64,000 bases of DNA from Larsenimonas suaedae (GCF_023712105.1 NZ_JAMLJI010000001.1:434001-498000), one strand, 5' to 3'. Numbered from the stretch's first letter, positions 37,890 through 50,321 are shown. The notes: generated by a model from the sequence alone, not told the origin. Program-made: numbers and translations.

Positions 37890-38693
37890 ATGATCGACGC
37901 CCACTGTCACCTGTCTCGCGACGCGTTCGACGATGACGCCCATGCAGTCCATGCGCGCGCGCTGCGTGCAGGTGTCACGGGCATGATCGACGCCGGCACG
38001 ACGGCCAAGCGCTTCAAGCACCAGCTCGCACTGGCCGAGGCCTTGCCTGGGCTGTCCTTGTGTCATGGGCTACACCCATACTTTCTTGACGATCATGTTC
38101 TTGACGATACCCGGGGCATCGATGGACCCACACACGACGGTAAGCCTCACGATGACGTCGTGCGTCTTGAACAGGCGCTCGATCGTGGCGAGCGTCGTGT
38201 GGTGGGCGTGGGTGAGTGCGGTCTTGATCGCCGGCTTGAACGTTTTGACGCACAGTGGACGCTGCTGGAACCCCAGCTTCGTCTGGCCAAGGCGCGATGC
38301 CTGCCGGTCGTGCTTCACTGTATCGGCATGAACGATGAGCTTTCCAAGCGGCTGAAGCAGTTGGACCTGCCGGCACGCGGGCTTGTGCATGCCTTTAGCG
38401 GAAGCTGGCAGCAGGCCGTTCGTTTTTTGGATCTGGGGTACGTGCTGGGCGTGGGCGGGGCGATGACTCATGACGGCGCACACCGGCTGCACCGCATCGT
38501 CAGGGCGCTCCCGGCAGACTGTTACGTGCTCGAGACCGACAGCCCCGACATGGCGCCCCAGGGCATTACCGAGCGAAATGAGCCGGCCAATCTCGCGCGT
38601 GTCCTAGCGGCAGCAGCGGTGCTTCGCGGCGAGAGCGAGGCAGCTATCGTTGCGGCAACGTCCAATACAGTGCGGCGTGTATTCGGTGTTTAA
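37890..38693 (+). CDS. TatD family metal-dependent deoxyribonuclease
   Basis: A 267-residue amidohydrolase-fold nuclease. The metal ligands are visible: HxH in IDAHCHLS (H5, H7 region), E in VGVGECGLD, H in VVLHCIG, H in GLVHAFSG and D in LETDSPD. TatD proteins have 3'-5' exonuclease activity. The gene is on the plus strand after prfC with GGGAGG before the ATG. It is closer to the YjjV/YcfH group than can be resolved by eye. Confidence 0.88.
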   Translation: MIDAHCHLSRDAFDDDAHAVHARALRAGVTGMIDAGTTAKRFKHQLALAEALPGLSLCHGLHPYFLDDHVLDDTRGIDGPTHDGKPHDDVVRLEQALDRGERRVVGVGECGLDRRLERFDAQWTLLEPQLRLAKARCLPVVLHCIGMNDELSKRLKQLDLPARGLVHAFSGSWQQAVRFLDLGYVLGVGGAMTHDGAHRLHRIVRALPADCYVLETDSPDMAPQGITERNEPANLARVLAAAAVLRGESEAAIVAATSNTVRRVFGV

Positions 38694-38730
38694 GCGCTGG
38701 CGACTTTGAGCATTGAAAAAACGATGGCAT

Positions 38731-38755
38731 AAAAAAGCCGCCCAGTGGGCGGCTT
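38731..38755 (-). terminator. Intrinsic terminator of the cysI-DUF934 unit
   Basis: Reading the minus strand, AAGCCGCC pairs with GGCGGCTT around a short loop and is followed by a U-run (A-run at 38731-38736 on the plus strand). It ends the minus-strand transcript. Confidence 0.85.
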
Positions 38756-38775
38756 CCGTACAGCGTTTGATGCGA

Positions 38776-39267
38776 TCAGGCGCTTCGCTCACGAAGGCGT
38801 CGTTCAAATAGCGCCTCGTTTTGATCCACGCCGGTCTGATAGTGAACGCTGAAGCTCTGAAACGCGCGCAGGGCGTCGTCGACGTCCTGGTCATCGCGCA
38901 GTGCAAAGCTGTCGAAACCACAGCGACGCAGGTAGTAGAGCTGATCGATCAATACGTCGCCGATCGCGCGAATGTCACCCTTGAAGCCGACGCGCTCGCG
39001 CATGAGACGGGCCATGGTATAGCCGCGCCCATCGGTAAAGGCGGGGAAATCGATCGCGATCAAGGGGCACTCGCCAAGCGTTGCCATCAGCTCGGCGTCA
39101 AGCACGGTATCGCTCGGGAGCCAGGGGGCAAGCCCCTCGCGGTCCGCACTCGCTTGCCACAGTGCCAGCGGTACGATGGCCGGGCGTGCCTGCGGGAGGG
39201 CCTCTTCGTCACGGCTTAGTGTCCACTCGTCTTGGTGAAGACCGTCGGCGCGCAATACATCAGGCAT
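38776..39267 (-). CDS. DUF934 protein, sulfite reductase partner
   Basis: A 163-residue cytosolic protein. The conserved core DFPAFTDGRGYTMARLMRERVGFKGDIRAIGDVLIDQL is the DUF934 signature, found next to sulfite or nitrite reductase genes in many proteobacteria; its exact role is not known, though a part in sulfite reduction is assumed. The ATG at 39267 overlaps the end of cysI by eight bases and has AAGGA eight bases upstream, so it is translationally coupled. An ATG two codons earlier is an alternative. Confidence 0.85.
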   Translation of the reverse strand: MPDVLRADGLHQDEWTLSRDEEALPQARPAIVPLALWQASADREGLAPWLPSDTVLDAELMATLGECPLIAIDFPAFTDGRGYTMARLMRERVGFKGDIRAIGDVLIDQLYYLRRCGFDSFALRDDQDVDDALRAFQSFSVHYQTGVDQNEALFERRLRERSA

Positions 39268-40912
39268 AGACATGATCCTTGAACGGTTTGATGCCGAGTC
39301 GGCGATAGGTGTCGACAAAACGCTCTTCAGTGTCGCGTTCGCGCACGTAGACCTGCAGCACTTTCTCGATGACGGACGGCACATCTTCCCGGTAGAACGA
39401 CGGGCCGAGGATCTTGCCAAGCGAGGCATCGTCAAGGCTGGAGCCCCCGAGTGAGATCTGGTAATACTCCTCGCCTTTCTTGTCGACGCCCAGAATGCCG
39501 ATGTTGCCGACGTGGTGGTGACCACAGGCGTTCATGCAGCCCGAGATGTTGAGATCCAGCGGGCCAAGGTCGTAGACGAAATCCAGATCCTCGAACTTCT
39601 GCTGAATCGCCTGAGCGATCGGGATCGATTTGGCGTTGGCCAGTGAGCAGAAATCGCCCCCCGGGCAGCAGATGATGTCGGTCAGGGTGCCAACGGTTGG
39701 GCTTGCCATGTTGTTGGCATCAAGCACTTCCCACAGCGCCTCGAGCTGATCGACGGGCACATCGGAGAGCACCAGGTTCTGCTCATGAGTCACGCGCAGT
39801 TCACCGAAGCTGTATTCGTCGGCAAGCTGTGCGGCCAGGTCCATCTGATCCGCCGTAATGTCACCCGGGGCATGGGTATGATGCTTGAGCGAGAGCGTAA
39901 CCGCGCAATAGCCGTTGACCTTGTGGCCCATGACGTTGTTGGTCACGAAGCGGGAAAACGCCTTGTTGTTCTGACGCGCCTGCTCAAACGCATCGATGCC
40001 GGACTGTTCGACGACGCGGCGCTCCGGCTCCGGGAAGAAACTGCGTGCGTGATCGATGGCGTCCTGAGTGATGGTCTGGCTGCCGTTTTCAAGGTGCGCC
40101 CACTCTTCGTCGACCCGGCGACGGAATTCCTCGATACCGAGGGCCTTGACCAGAATCTTGATGCGCGCCTTGAACTTGTTGTCCCGGCGGCCGAACTGGT
40201 TGTACACCCGCACGATGGCCTCGATGTAGGTCAGCATATGCTGCCACGGGAGATCCTCGCGGATGACGCTTCCGATCATCGGCGTTCGGCCAAGGCCGCC
40301 GCCGACCAGAACGCGTGCACGAACGTCGCCGTCGTCGGTGTGCCACAGATTGATGCCGATGTCGTGGACCTGAACCGCGGCGCGGTCACTGGTCGCGCCG
40401 GTCACGGCGATCTTGAACTTGCGCGGCAGGTAGGCGAATTCCGGATGCAGGGTCGACCATTGACGGATCAGCTCGCACCACGGGCGCGGGTCCTCGATCT
40501 CGTCCTGGGCGATGCCGGCGAACTGGTCGGTGGTGGTGTTGCGCACGCAGTTGCCGCTGGTCTGGATGGCGTGCATCTGAACCTTGGCAAGCTCACCCAG
40601 GATGTCCGGCACGTCTTCAAGCTTTGGCCAGTTGAGCTGCATGTTCTGGCGCGTGGACAGGTGCCCGTAGGCGCGGTCATAGCGCCGAGTGATGTCGGAG
40701 ATCGTCTTGATCTGAGTGCTCGAAAGCATGCCATAGGGAATCGCGATGCGAAGCATCGGCGCATGGCGCTGCACGTAGAGTCCGTTCTGGAGGCGAAGCG
40801 GACGAAATTCCTCTTCGCCGAGCTTGCCCGCCAGGTGGCGGTTCATCTGGTCACGGAACTGAGCCACTCGTTCTTCGACGAGGGTCTGGTCATAAGTGTC
40901 GTAGCGATACAT
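39260..40912 (-). CDS. cysI: Sulfite reductase hemoprotein (siroheme, Fe4S4)
   Basis: Six-electron reduction of sulfite to sulfide in cysteine synthesis. The 550-residue protein has the duplicated ferredoxin-like and siroheme domains of the family. The cofactor cysteines are in CCPGGDFCSLAN (C-x5-C) and SGCMNACGHHH (C-x3-C). Arginine and lysine contacts such as STRQNMQLNW and THEQNLVLSD are present. It resembles the Pseudomonas-type CysI rather than the enterobacterial CysI with a separate CysJ; no cysJ or cysG is seen in this window. The ATG at 40912 gives the family N-terminus MYRYDTYDQT; an upstream frame extension has no support. Confidence 0.93.
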   Translation of the reverse strand: MYRYDTYDQTLVEERVAQFRDQMNRHLAGKLGEEEFRPLRLQNGLYVQRHAPMLRIAIPYGMLSSTQIKTISDITRRYDRAYGHLSTRQNMQLNWPKLEDVPDILGELAKVQMHAIQTSGNCVRNTTTDQFAGIAQDEIEDPRPWCELIRQWSTLHPEFAYLPRKFKIAVTGATSDRAAVQVHDIGINLWHTDDGDVRARVLVGGGLGRTPMIGSVIREDLPWQHMLTYIEAIVRVYNQFGRRDNKFKARIKILVKALGIEEFRRRVDEEWAHLENGSQTITQDAIDHARSFFPEPERRVVEQSGIDAFEQARQNNKAFSRFVTNNVMGHKVNGYCAVTLSLKHHTHAPGDITADQMDLAAQLADEYSFGELRVTHEQNLVLSDVPVDQLEALWEVLDANNMASPTVGTLTDIICCPGGDFCSLANAKSIPIAQAIQQKFEDLDFVYDLGPLDLNISGCMNACGHHHVGNIGILGVDKKGEEYYQISLGGSSLDDASLGKILGPSFYREDVPSVIEKVLQVYVRERDTEERFVDTYRRLGIKPFKDHVYA

Positions 40913-41028
40913 CGTGGAGAGATGTCCTGCTGTTAGGTGGCGCTTGCCACATGAATAAGACACGTGAAGCCGGTCTGGTGCCGGACTTATCAACTCATCA
41001 TGCCGGACAGGATACACGTCTTTCGACC

Positions 41029-41097
41029 GGCCCGGTAAACCGGGCCTAACGCCCGACGTAAAAAGCCATATCACTAAATCGGATACGTCAGGCGTTA
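41029..41097. repeat. Two hairpins between metH and cysI
   Basis: GGCCCGGT/ACCGGGCC (41029-41036 and 41039-41046) and a longer 13-bp inverted repeat, TAACGCCCGACGT (41047-41059) with ACGTCAGGCGTTA (41085-41097), one mismatch. They fill the space after metH; together they may form the metH terminator or protect the mRNA end. No T-run follows. Confidence 0.5.
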
Positions 41098-41111
41098 ACG
41101 AGTCCCCGGGG

Positions 41112-44840
<3,729 letters not shown>

Positions 44841-45001
44841 TATTACTGGATGATCGGCCGGGGCCGGCGCGGGGTAGAGTATCAGACCCGGCCTTGCCTG
44901 CGGCGGTGAAAATTACCCGATCAAAATACTCGGGAATTGTCCCTGATGCGGATCATGGCGTACCATAAAGCCAATTTCCGCATTGTATCCAGGGGATATT
45001 C

Positions 45002-45589
45002 ATGAGCGATAGCATCGAATTTACCGATAACGCGCAGGAGTACCTGTCCGAGCTTTTGGCCAAGCAGGACGTCGAAGGCATCAGCGTGCGCGTTTTCATC
45101 ACGCAGCCCGGTACACCCTACGCCGAAACCTGCCTGGCGTACTGCCGTCCGGGCGAGGAAGAGCCGACTGACATCAAGCTCGAGCTCGACAAGATCACCG
45201 TACTTCTGGAAAAGCACAGCGAGGCGTTTCTCGAGGAAGCGGTCGTTGATTTCAACAAGGACCGCATGGGCGGCCAGCTGACGATCAAGGCGCCCAACGC
45301 CAAGATGCCGAAGGTCAGCGCCGACAGCCCGATGGAAGATCGCATCAACTATATCCTCTACAGCGAAATCAATCCGGGACTTGCCGCGCACGGCGGTGAA
45401 GTCAAGCTGATTCAGCTGACCGAGGATAATGTGGCCGTTCTGCAGTTCGGTGGTGGGTGCCAGGGCTGCGCCGCGGTCGACGTCACGCTCAAGCAGGGGG
45501 TCGAGCGCACCATTATCGAGCGCATTCCCGAAATTACTGCCGTACGCGATGTGACCGACCACTCCGACACCACCAACGCCTACTATTAA
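45002..45589 (+). CDS. nfuA: Fe-S biogenesis protein NfuA
   Basis: Carries and delivers Fe4S4 clusters to target proteins, especially under iron or oxidative stress. The 195 residues have an A-type-like N-terminal domain (1-95; cysteines in [10 protein letters not shown]) and a C-terminal Nfu domain with the cluster-binding CxxC at C153/C156 in [11 protein letters not shown]. The gene is divergent from metH. It ends in an AT-rich tail and a terminator. Confidence 0.95.
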   Translation: MSDSIEFTDNAQEYLSELLAKQDVEGISVRVFITQPGTPYAETCLAYCRPGEEEPTDIKLELDKITVLLEKHSEAFLEEAVVDFNKDRMGGQLTIKAPNAKMPKVSADSPMEDRINYILYSEINPGLAAHGGEVKLIQLTEDNVAVLQFGGGCQGCAAVDVTLKQGVERTIIERIPEITAVRDVTDHSDTTNAYY

Positions 45590-45618
45590 TTGATAATTAG
45601 TAATTACTACTATTAATT
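45580..45618. repeat. Short direct repeat at the end of nfuA
   Basis: CTACTATTAATT occurs at 45580-45591 and 45607-45618, 27 bp apart, in an AT-rich stretch. The first copy includes the nfuA stop codon TAA. Possible small duplication. Confidence 0.6.
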
Positions 45619-45655
45619 AGTGATGGCTGAGCCGCGCATGTGGCTCGGTTGAATC

Positions 45656-45685
45656 AAAAAAGCGCCCTTGAGGGCGCTTTTTTTT
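45656..45685. terminator. Bidirectional terminator between nfuA and the KfrA-like gene
   Basis: AAAAAAGCGCCCT (45656-45668 region) pairs with AGGGCGCTTTTTT around TG. There are T-runs on both strands, and the flanking genes converge on it. Confidence 0.9.
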
Positions 45686-45845
45686 GTGCTCACATTACCT
45701 GTTTTGCATCGGGCATTTGGTTGGGGGTATAATCCAGTAAGCCTCGCTGGCTGCCTCCACCCGGAATTGTACCGACACGGACTTGCAGACCCGCGGGGCA
45801 TTTTTGTATCCAGCATCGGCATCCCCCGCCGTGTGAGTTCCTGGT

Positions 45846-46808
45846 CTAGATGTAAGGCGGCAACGTCGTCCGTGAAAGGCGCTCCTGCAGAACGCGGAGC
45901 TCGGTCTTGATACGGGCGTTTTCCCGCTCCTTTTCATCGAGCAGTTTGGTCTGGCGCTGTTCGCGCTCGCTGGTTTCGCGAAGGGTCTGCTGAGCCTGCT
46001 GAGTTTTCCATTCCGCCTCGCGTGCCTTGCGCTCCTCATTCTGGGCGTTCTGGCGCATGGCTTCGAGCTGCTGATTGAGCCGATCGATGCGCTCCTCGAG
46101 TTGATCCGTCTTGCGACGCGTCTGTTTCTCGATGTCCGTTTTTTCCTGGCGAGCAGCGTCGAGCAGTTGCATCAAGCGATTCTCGGCCGTTTCGTGACGG
46201 CTTTCTTCCTGCGCGAGCTGTTTCTTGCGCGTCTCTTCCATCTGGGCAACAACGTGCTGGTGATCTTCCTCCTGCTGAGTGCGCTCCTTGCTCAAGGCCT
46301 CGATCTGCTCATCGCGCGTATCTAGGCGCGCCTGCAGGTCATCAATGTGCTTGCGCGCCTGAGCCAATTCGTGATCGCGGTGGGCGAGTGCCGTGGTCTT
46401 TTCTTCAAGCCGCGCCTGTACCTGATCGAAGCGCTCGCCGAGTGCACTGAGACGTTGCTGCGCGTCTTCGGTCATCCGCTTGGCCTGGCCTGCGTCAGTG
46501 TGGGCCTCTTCGATGCGTTCATCGGCCTGCTTTCGATAGAGCGCCAACGCCTCGAACGCCTCTTCCTGTGCCTGTTGCCACAGCCCGTTAAGGGCTTCTT
46601 GAAGGCGGTCGGGCGGTGACTGGGGCAGCGGCTGATCCCGGTTTTCGGTGCGCCGTGTCCGCCACTCCCGAAGGTGGTCACTGATGGTGGTGAAGCTCCC
46701 GGTGCCAAGCGTTTCACGAATGCGCTGAACGCTTGGCGACTCGCCGCGTTGCAGCAGTGCCTCGATGGCGCGCTGCACATCGTCGTAGCTGATCCCTGCT
46801 CGAGCCAT
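45846..46808 (-). CDS. KfrA-like coiled-coil DNA-binding protein
   Basis: A 320-residue protein with an N-terminal KfrA-type DNA-binding domain (about residues 4-115: ISYDDVQRAIEALLQRGESPSVQRIRETLGTGSFTTISDHLREW in pieces ISYDDVQRAIEALL, GTGSFTTISDHLREW) followed by a long, almost uninterrupted heptad region (about 85-310) rich in E, Q, R and K. The domain order is that of plasmid KfrA proteins, which bind their own promoter and form filament-like complexes to aid plasmid maintenance. No plasmid genes lie nearby. It is divergent from a tyrosine recombinase, with a palindrome in the shared 245-bp promoter region. Confidence 0.85.
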   Translation of the reverse strand: MARAGISYDDVQRAIEALLQRGESPSVQRIRETLGTGSFTTISDHLREWRTRRTENRDQPLPQSPPDRLQEALNGLWQQAQEEAFEALALYRKQADERIEEAHTDAGQAKRMTEDAQQRLSALGERFDQVQARLEEKTTALAHRDHELAQARKHIDDLQARLDTRDEQIEALSKERTQQEEDHQHVVAQMEETRKKQLAQEESRHETAENRLMQLLDAARQEKTDIEKQTRRKTDQLEERIDRLNQQLEAMRQNAQNEERKAREAEWKTQQAQQTLRETSEREQRQTKLLDEKERENARIKTELRVLQERLSRTTLPPYI

Positions 46809-46879
46809 GGTGAGTAACTCCCTGATCCCTGCGTTGTCATTTATGCCTGCTTTATACGCCGAGAATAGCCGAGGTCCGT

Positions 46880-46919
46880 CGTAAAATAAAGGTTTTTACG
46901 TATTACGTAATATGTAAAA
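46880..46919. promoter_or_regulatory. Near-perfect 26-bp palindrome plus extra half-site (candidate KfrA operator or recombination site)
   Basis: The 26 bases at 46894-46919 form an inverted repeat of 13-bp arms with one mismatch; the left arm is TTTTACGTATTAC. A further half-site, CGTAAAA, is at 46880-46886 in the opposite orientation to the left arm, giving three related half-sites. The site is 86-111 bp upstream of the KfrA-like start and 135-160 bp upstream of the recombinase start. KfrA proteins bind inverted repeats in their own promoters, so an operator is the first guess. Confidence 0.55.
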
Positions 46920-47053
46920 TACACTACGAAGTACAATTAAAATTCAAGATTACGCGGCTTATCTTGAGTTTATCGGGCCGAGTGACTTAGTGTGGGTATC
47001 AAAACTAAAGCAGGGCAAAAAGCGCCCTGAAAGAGCGTGTTAGAGGGAACTCG

Positions 47054-48232
47054 ATGAGCGTAAGAGGAGAGGGCGTGGGCGATAGGACCTTTGCACCGCT
47101 TGAGGTGAGTAACGAGCAGGCGCTGATGACTGGCACAAGGGGTGCCGGTACGGAGGGATCAGGGCTTGTCGAGGCCAACAACGACCGGGAAGCCGTGCTT
47201 CAGTGGCTGCTCGAGTACCGCCAAAGCCCGAAAACCCTGCGTCATTATCGCAAGGAGGCCGAGCGCTTTGTGCTGTGGCTGGAAGCGCAGGCGCTGACGC
47301 TTAACAACCTTAAGCGGTCGCACATCGACGCGTTCGATCGATTTCTGGAAGATCCGCAGCCGGCCTCGGTGTGGGTTGGGCCGACTCGCCCGCGTCATCA
47401 TCCAACGTGGCGCCCGTTTCGGGGTGGGTTATCGCCTGCGAGCCGGCGTCAGGCGCTGGTGATCCTGCAAAGTTTGATGAGCTGGCTTCAGCAGGGCGGC
47501 TGGGTTCGCCACAACCCGTTTTCATTGATTCGAGACCGAGCGCGCCGATTCAACAACAGCGCACGCCCGGTGGAGCGCTACTTCGAACGCGATCAGTGGG
47601 CTCAGATTTGGACGCGGTTGAATCGTCCGCACGCAGAGCAAGGTGATTCACGCGAGCGCTTCGAGGCGCAGCGCCTGCGGTTCATGTTCGGGTTTGCCTA
47701 CCTGTTGGCGCCACGCATCAGCGAGATGAGCCAGGCGCGCATGAACGATTTTTTTCTGCATGAAGGTCAGTGGTGGTGGCAAGTGGTGGGAAAGGGCGAT
47801 AAGTGGGCACGCCTGCCGGTCCCCGCCGATATGATGGCGCTACTTGGGCAGTGGCGGGCAGCACTTGAATTGCCGCCGGAACCTGGCCCAATGGAGGATG
47901 CGCCGGTGCTGCGCGCACTGGATGGCAAGCGGGGGCTCAGTGACAATCAGCTCTACCGGTTATTCAAGCAGGCCTACTCAGCCCTTGCCGATGAACTCGA
48001 CGCATCAACCCCAGATGAGCAGCGCCTCGTGCAGCGGCTTCGAGCCGCCACACCACACTGGTTGCGCCATACGTCGCTGACGCATCAGGCGCAGGCCGGC
48101 ATCGAGCTTAGATACCTCGCTCTGAACGCGCGCCACGCGCGTCTTGAAACCACGGCGCGCTATCTCCACGCCGAGAGCGATGAGTGGCAGCAGCAGCAGA
48201 GCCGTCATGGTCTGACAACGGACGTACCGTGA
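47054..48232 (+). CDS. Tyrosine recombinase (site-specific integrase)
   Basis: A 392-residue site-specific recombinase. The N-terminal SAM-like DNA-binding domain (about 40-150) is followed by the catalytic domain with the full active-site set: R221 in APRISEM, K247 in VGKGDKWARL, H335 and R338 in HWLRHTSLTH, H361 in NARHARLETTARYLH and nucleophile Y370. It is longer than XerC/XerD (about 300) and has a glycine-rich N-terminal tail. GAGGG lies seven bases before the ATG at 47054. It has no phage or transposon neighbours; its only partner is the divergent KfrA-like gene. The target site is unknown. Confidence 0.9.
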   Translation: MSVRGEGVGDRTFAPLEVSNEQALMTGTRGAGTEGSGLVEANNDREAVLQWLLEYRQSPKTLRHYRKEAERFVLWLEAQALTLNNLKRSHIDAFDRFLEDPQPASVWVGPTRPRHHPTWRPFRGGLSPASRRQALVILQSLMSWLQQGGWVRHNPFSLIRDRARRFNNSARPVERYFERDQWAQIWTRLNRPHAEQGDSRERFEAQRLRFMFGFAYLLAPRISEMSQARMNDFFLHEGQWWWQVVGKGDKWARLPVPADMMALLGQWRAALELPPEPGPMEDAPVLRALDGKRGLSDNQLYRLFKQAYSALADELDASTPDEQRLVQRLRAATPHWLRHTSLTHQAQAGIELRYLALNARHARLETTARYLHAESDEWQQQQSRHGLTTDVP

Positions 48233-48313
48233 TTCGATGCGCCTTACGAGTGGCACGCTCGTCGAGTTTGCCAACGCCCGTTATAATGCTCGTCACGCGA
48301 CCAAGGAGATGTC

Positions 48314-48724
48314 ATGAGCACGAGTGATGCGCAGCAGGAACTTATCGATGAATTCGAGATTTTCGACAATTGGATGGATCGGTACCAGTATCTGATCGAC
48401 ATGGGCAAGGCGCTGCCCGAATTTCCCGACGCGCTTAAAACCAGCGACACTCGAATCGAAGGCTGCCAATCCCAGGTCTGGATTCACGAGCAGCTGGAAG
48501 ACGGGCGGCTGCATTTTCAGGCCACCTCCGACGCCGCTATCGTTTCCGGGCTGATCGCGGTATTGATGCGGATCTACAACGATCGAACGCCGGCTGAAAT
48601 CATGGCAACCTCAACGGATTTCCTGCAGGCGCTCGGATTGGATAAACACCTGTCGCCCACGCGCAGCAATGGCCTGCATGCAATGCTTGACCACATCTAC
48701 CAAAGTGCGCGCGTGCACCAATAA
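48314..48724 (+). CDS. SufE-like sulfur acceptor for cysteine desulfurase
   Basis: A 136-residue sulfur-transfer protein (SufE/CsdE family). The active cysteine is C51 in RIEGCQSQVW, the family motif. SufE takes persulfide from SufS or CsdA and hands it to the Fe-S scaffold. No suf or csd genes are nearby, so it could be SufE or CsdE. AAGGAG precedes the ATG at 48314. Confidence 0.9.
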   Translation: MSTSDAQQELIDEFEIFDNWMDRYQYLIDMGKALPEFPDALKTSDTRIEGCQSQVWIHEQLEDGRLHFQATSDAAIVSGLIAVLMRIYNDRTPAEIMATSTDFLQALGLDKHLSPTRSNGLHAMLDHIYQSARVHQ

Positions 48725-48733
48725 CCCAGGCGT

Positions 48734-49030
48734 TCAGTGCCGGTGAGTGCTATTGCGCTCACCGTTCGCGGGCGGCACCGGATCGATGCCGCCCTCATGC
48801 CAGGGGTGGCATTTTGAAAGACGCTTCAAGGCCATCCAGCCGCCCTTGAACGGCCCATACTGCGAGATTGCCTCGAGCGCGTAACTCGAGCAGGTGGGGT
48901 AGAACCGACAGCTGGGCCCAGTCAGTGGGCTGATAAAAAGCTGATAGCCCCTGATCCCTTTCTTGAAGACCCAGGCCAACCCGATCTTTGCAGTGTTCCA
49001 GGCGCGCTCAGCGATCCTTTCGCTGGCCAT
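48734..49030 (-). CDS. yidD: Membrane protein insertion efficiency factor
   Basis: A 98-residue protein of the YidD family that aids YidC-mediated insertion. The conserved core is [26 protein letters not shown] and [19 protein letters not shown], in which the cysteines are typical. An amphipathic N-terminal helix ([19 protein letters not shown]) is present. The ATG at 49030 has GGAG upstream and overlaps the end of hisI by 23 bases. In most gammaproteobacteria yidD sits between rnpA and yidC; here it is with hisI and znu genes. Confidence 0.92.
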   Translation of the reverse strand: MASERIAERAWNTAKIGLAWVFKKGIRGYQLFISPLTGPSCRFYPTCSSYALEAISQYGPFKGGWMALKRLSKCHPWHEGGIDPVPPANGERNSTHRH

Positions 49031-49466
49031 AAAGGGTCTCCGGATCGACGTCGGGCGCGGTGGTGATCGTACTGTCCGTACGATCAAGCTGATGATAGAA
49101 GCAGCTTTTGCGCCCGGTGTGACAGGCCGGACCCAATTGATCGACCAGCAGCAGAAGGGTATCGCCATCGCAATCAAGATGAGCGGATTTGAGCACCTGC
49201 ACCTGGCCGGAAGACTCGCCCTTGCGCCAGAAGCGCTGACGCGAGCGCGACCAGTAGCACACCCGGTGTTTCTCGAGCGTTTCAGTCAATGCATCGCGGT
49301 TCATCCAGGCCATCATCAGTACTTCCCGGCTATCAAACTGCTGAGCGATGGCCGGAATCAGGCCGTCGTCGTTCCAGGGAATGGCGTCCAAAAGTGTATC
49401 AGTAGTGGTTTTGGTGCCGGGCGCGGACTTTTCGAGCGCGCGAAAAAGCGCGAGAGACGAGGGCAT
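49008..49466 (-). CDS. hisI: Phosphoribosyl-AMP cyclohydrolase
   Basis: Third step of histidine synthesis. A 152-residue monofunctional HisI (no HisE domain). The zinc and metal cysteines are in [11 protein letters not shown] (one Cys) and [13 protein letters not shown] (two Cys), and the core [31 protein letters not shown] fits the family (segments [22 protein letters not shown]). The N-terminal tail of about 25 residues is longer than usual, but AGGAAG right before the ATG at 49466 supports this start. It lies 21 bp behind znuB. Confidence 0.93.
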   Translation of the reverse strand: MPSSLALFRALEKSAPGTKTTTDTLLDAIPWNDDGLIPAIAQQFDSREVLMMAWMNRDALTETLEKHRVCYWSRSRQRFWRKGESSGQVQVLKSAHLDCDGDTLLLLVDQLGPACHTGRKSCFYHQLDRTDSTITTAPDVDPETLYGQRKDR

Positions 49467-49487
49467 CTGACTTCCTGTAGGTGGTAA

Positions 49488-50321
49488 TTAACTGCGCAAA
49501 CGTTTTAACAGCAGGGAGAAAAAATAGCTGACACCACAGACTAGAACAATGGTCGCACCCGAAGGCAAATCCGACACCCACGAAATGCCCATACCGATGA
49601 ACACGAACGCACCGCCGGCGATCGAGGCAAACAGCATCATCTTGCCGAGCGAGCCGACGTGATGGCCGGCGAGCGCCGAGGGCAGGGTCAGAAGGGCAAT
49701 GACCATGATCAAGCCAACCGCCTGCAACAAGATGACCACCGTAATCGCAACCAGACACAGCAGCAGCAGGTAGAGCGCCTTGGTTGGCACGCCGCGAAGG
49801 CGCGCGAATTCGTCATCGAAAATGACCGCGGTCAAGGGCTTGTGCACAAACAGTAAAAGCGCACCAATCACTGCAACGACGAGCGCTAGAAGCGGCGCAA
49901 GCCCGGACGGCGTCAGCAGAAGGTTGCCGAACAGATAGCTGGTCAGATTGGTTGCGTAGCCGGGCGTCTGGCTGATGAACAAGACCCCGGTGGCCATGCC
50001 AACGGCCCAGAACGCGCTGATGAGGGTATCTTCGTGATCGGCCTGATTGAGGCTGATGACCCCGATGATCAAGGCGGAGATGATCGCGCAGATAAAGGCG
50101 CCAAGAATCGGTGAGGCGCCAAGAAAGTAGGCAATCCCCATGCCCGCAAGCACGGTGTGCGCGATGCCGCCACCAAGGTAGCCAATACGCTTGACCACGA
50201 CATACGGCCCGACAAGCCCGCCGGCCGCGGCCGCAAGTAGTCCAACGATCAGGGCGTTCAAGAGAAACGACTGGTGCGCGAGGGCGTAGAAGAAATCCTG
50301 CAGAGCCAAGGTGATACCCAT
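49488..50321 (-). CDS. znuB: Zinc ABC transporter permease
   Basis: A 277-residue inner-membrane permease of the ABC-3 family with about eight hydrophobic segments; it forms the translocation channel with ZnuC. Family signatures GGLVGPYVVVKRIGYLGGGIAHTVLAG and NPVIA-like region are visible (RIGYLGGGIAHTVL). Its ATG overlaps the znuC stop by one base, so it is coupled. Confidence 0.92.
   Translation of the reverse strand: MGITLALQDFFYALAHQSFLLNALIVGLLAAAAGGLVGPYVVVKRIGYLGGGIAHTVLAGMGIAYFLGASPILGAFICAIISALIIGVISLNQADHEDTLISAFWAVGMATGVLFISQTPGYATNLTSYLFGNLLLTPSGLAPLLALVVAVIGALLLFVHKPLTAVIFDDEFARLRGVPTKALYLLLLCLVAITVVILLQAVGLIMVIALLTLPSALAGHHVGSLGKMMLFASIAGGAFVFIGMGISWVSDLPSGATIVLVCGVSYFFSLLLKRLRS

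Noticed and set aside
44841-45001. Cobalamin or SAM riboswitch upstream of metH
   Set aside because: Only 161 bp to nfuA and none of the conserved box sequences can be seen.
46809-48313. Integrated element around the tyrosine recombinase (tRNA, att repeats, phage genes)
   Set aside because: No tRNA, no flanking direct repeats and ordinary housekeeping genes on both sides; the gene seems resident.
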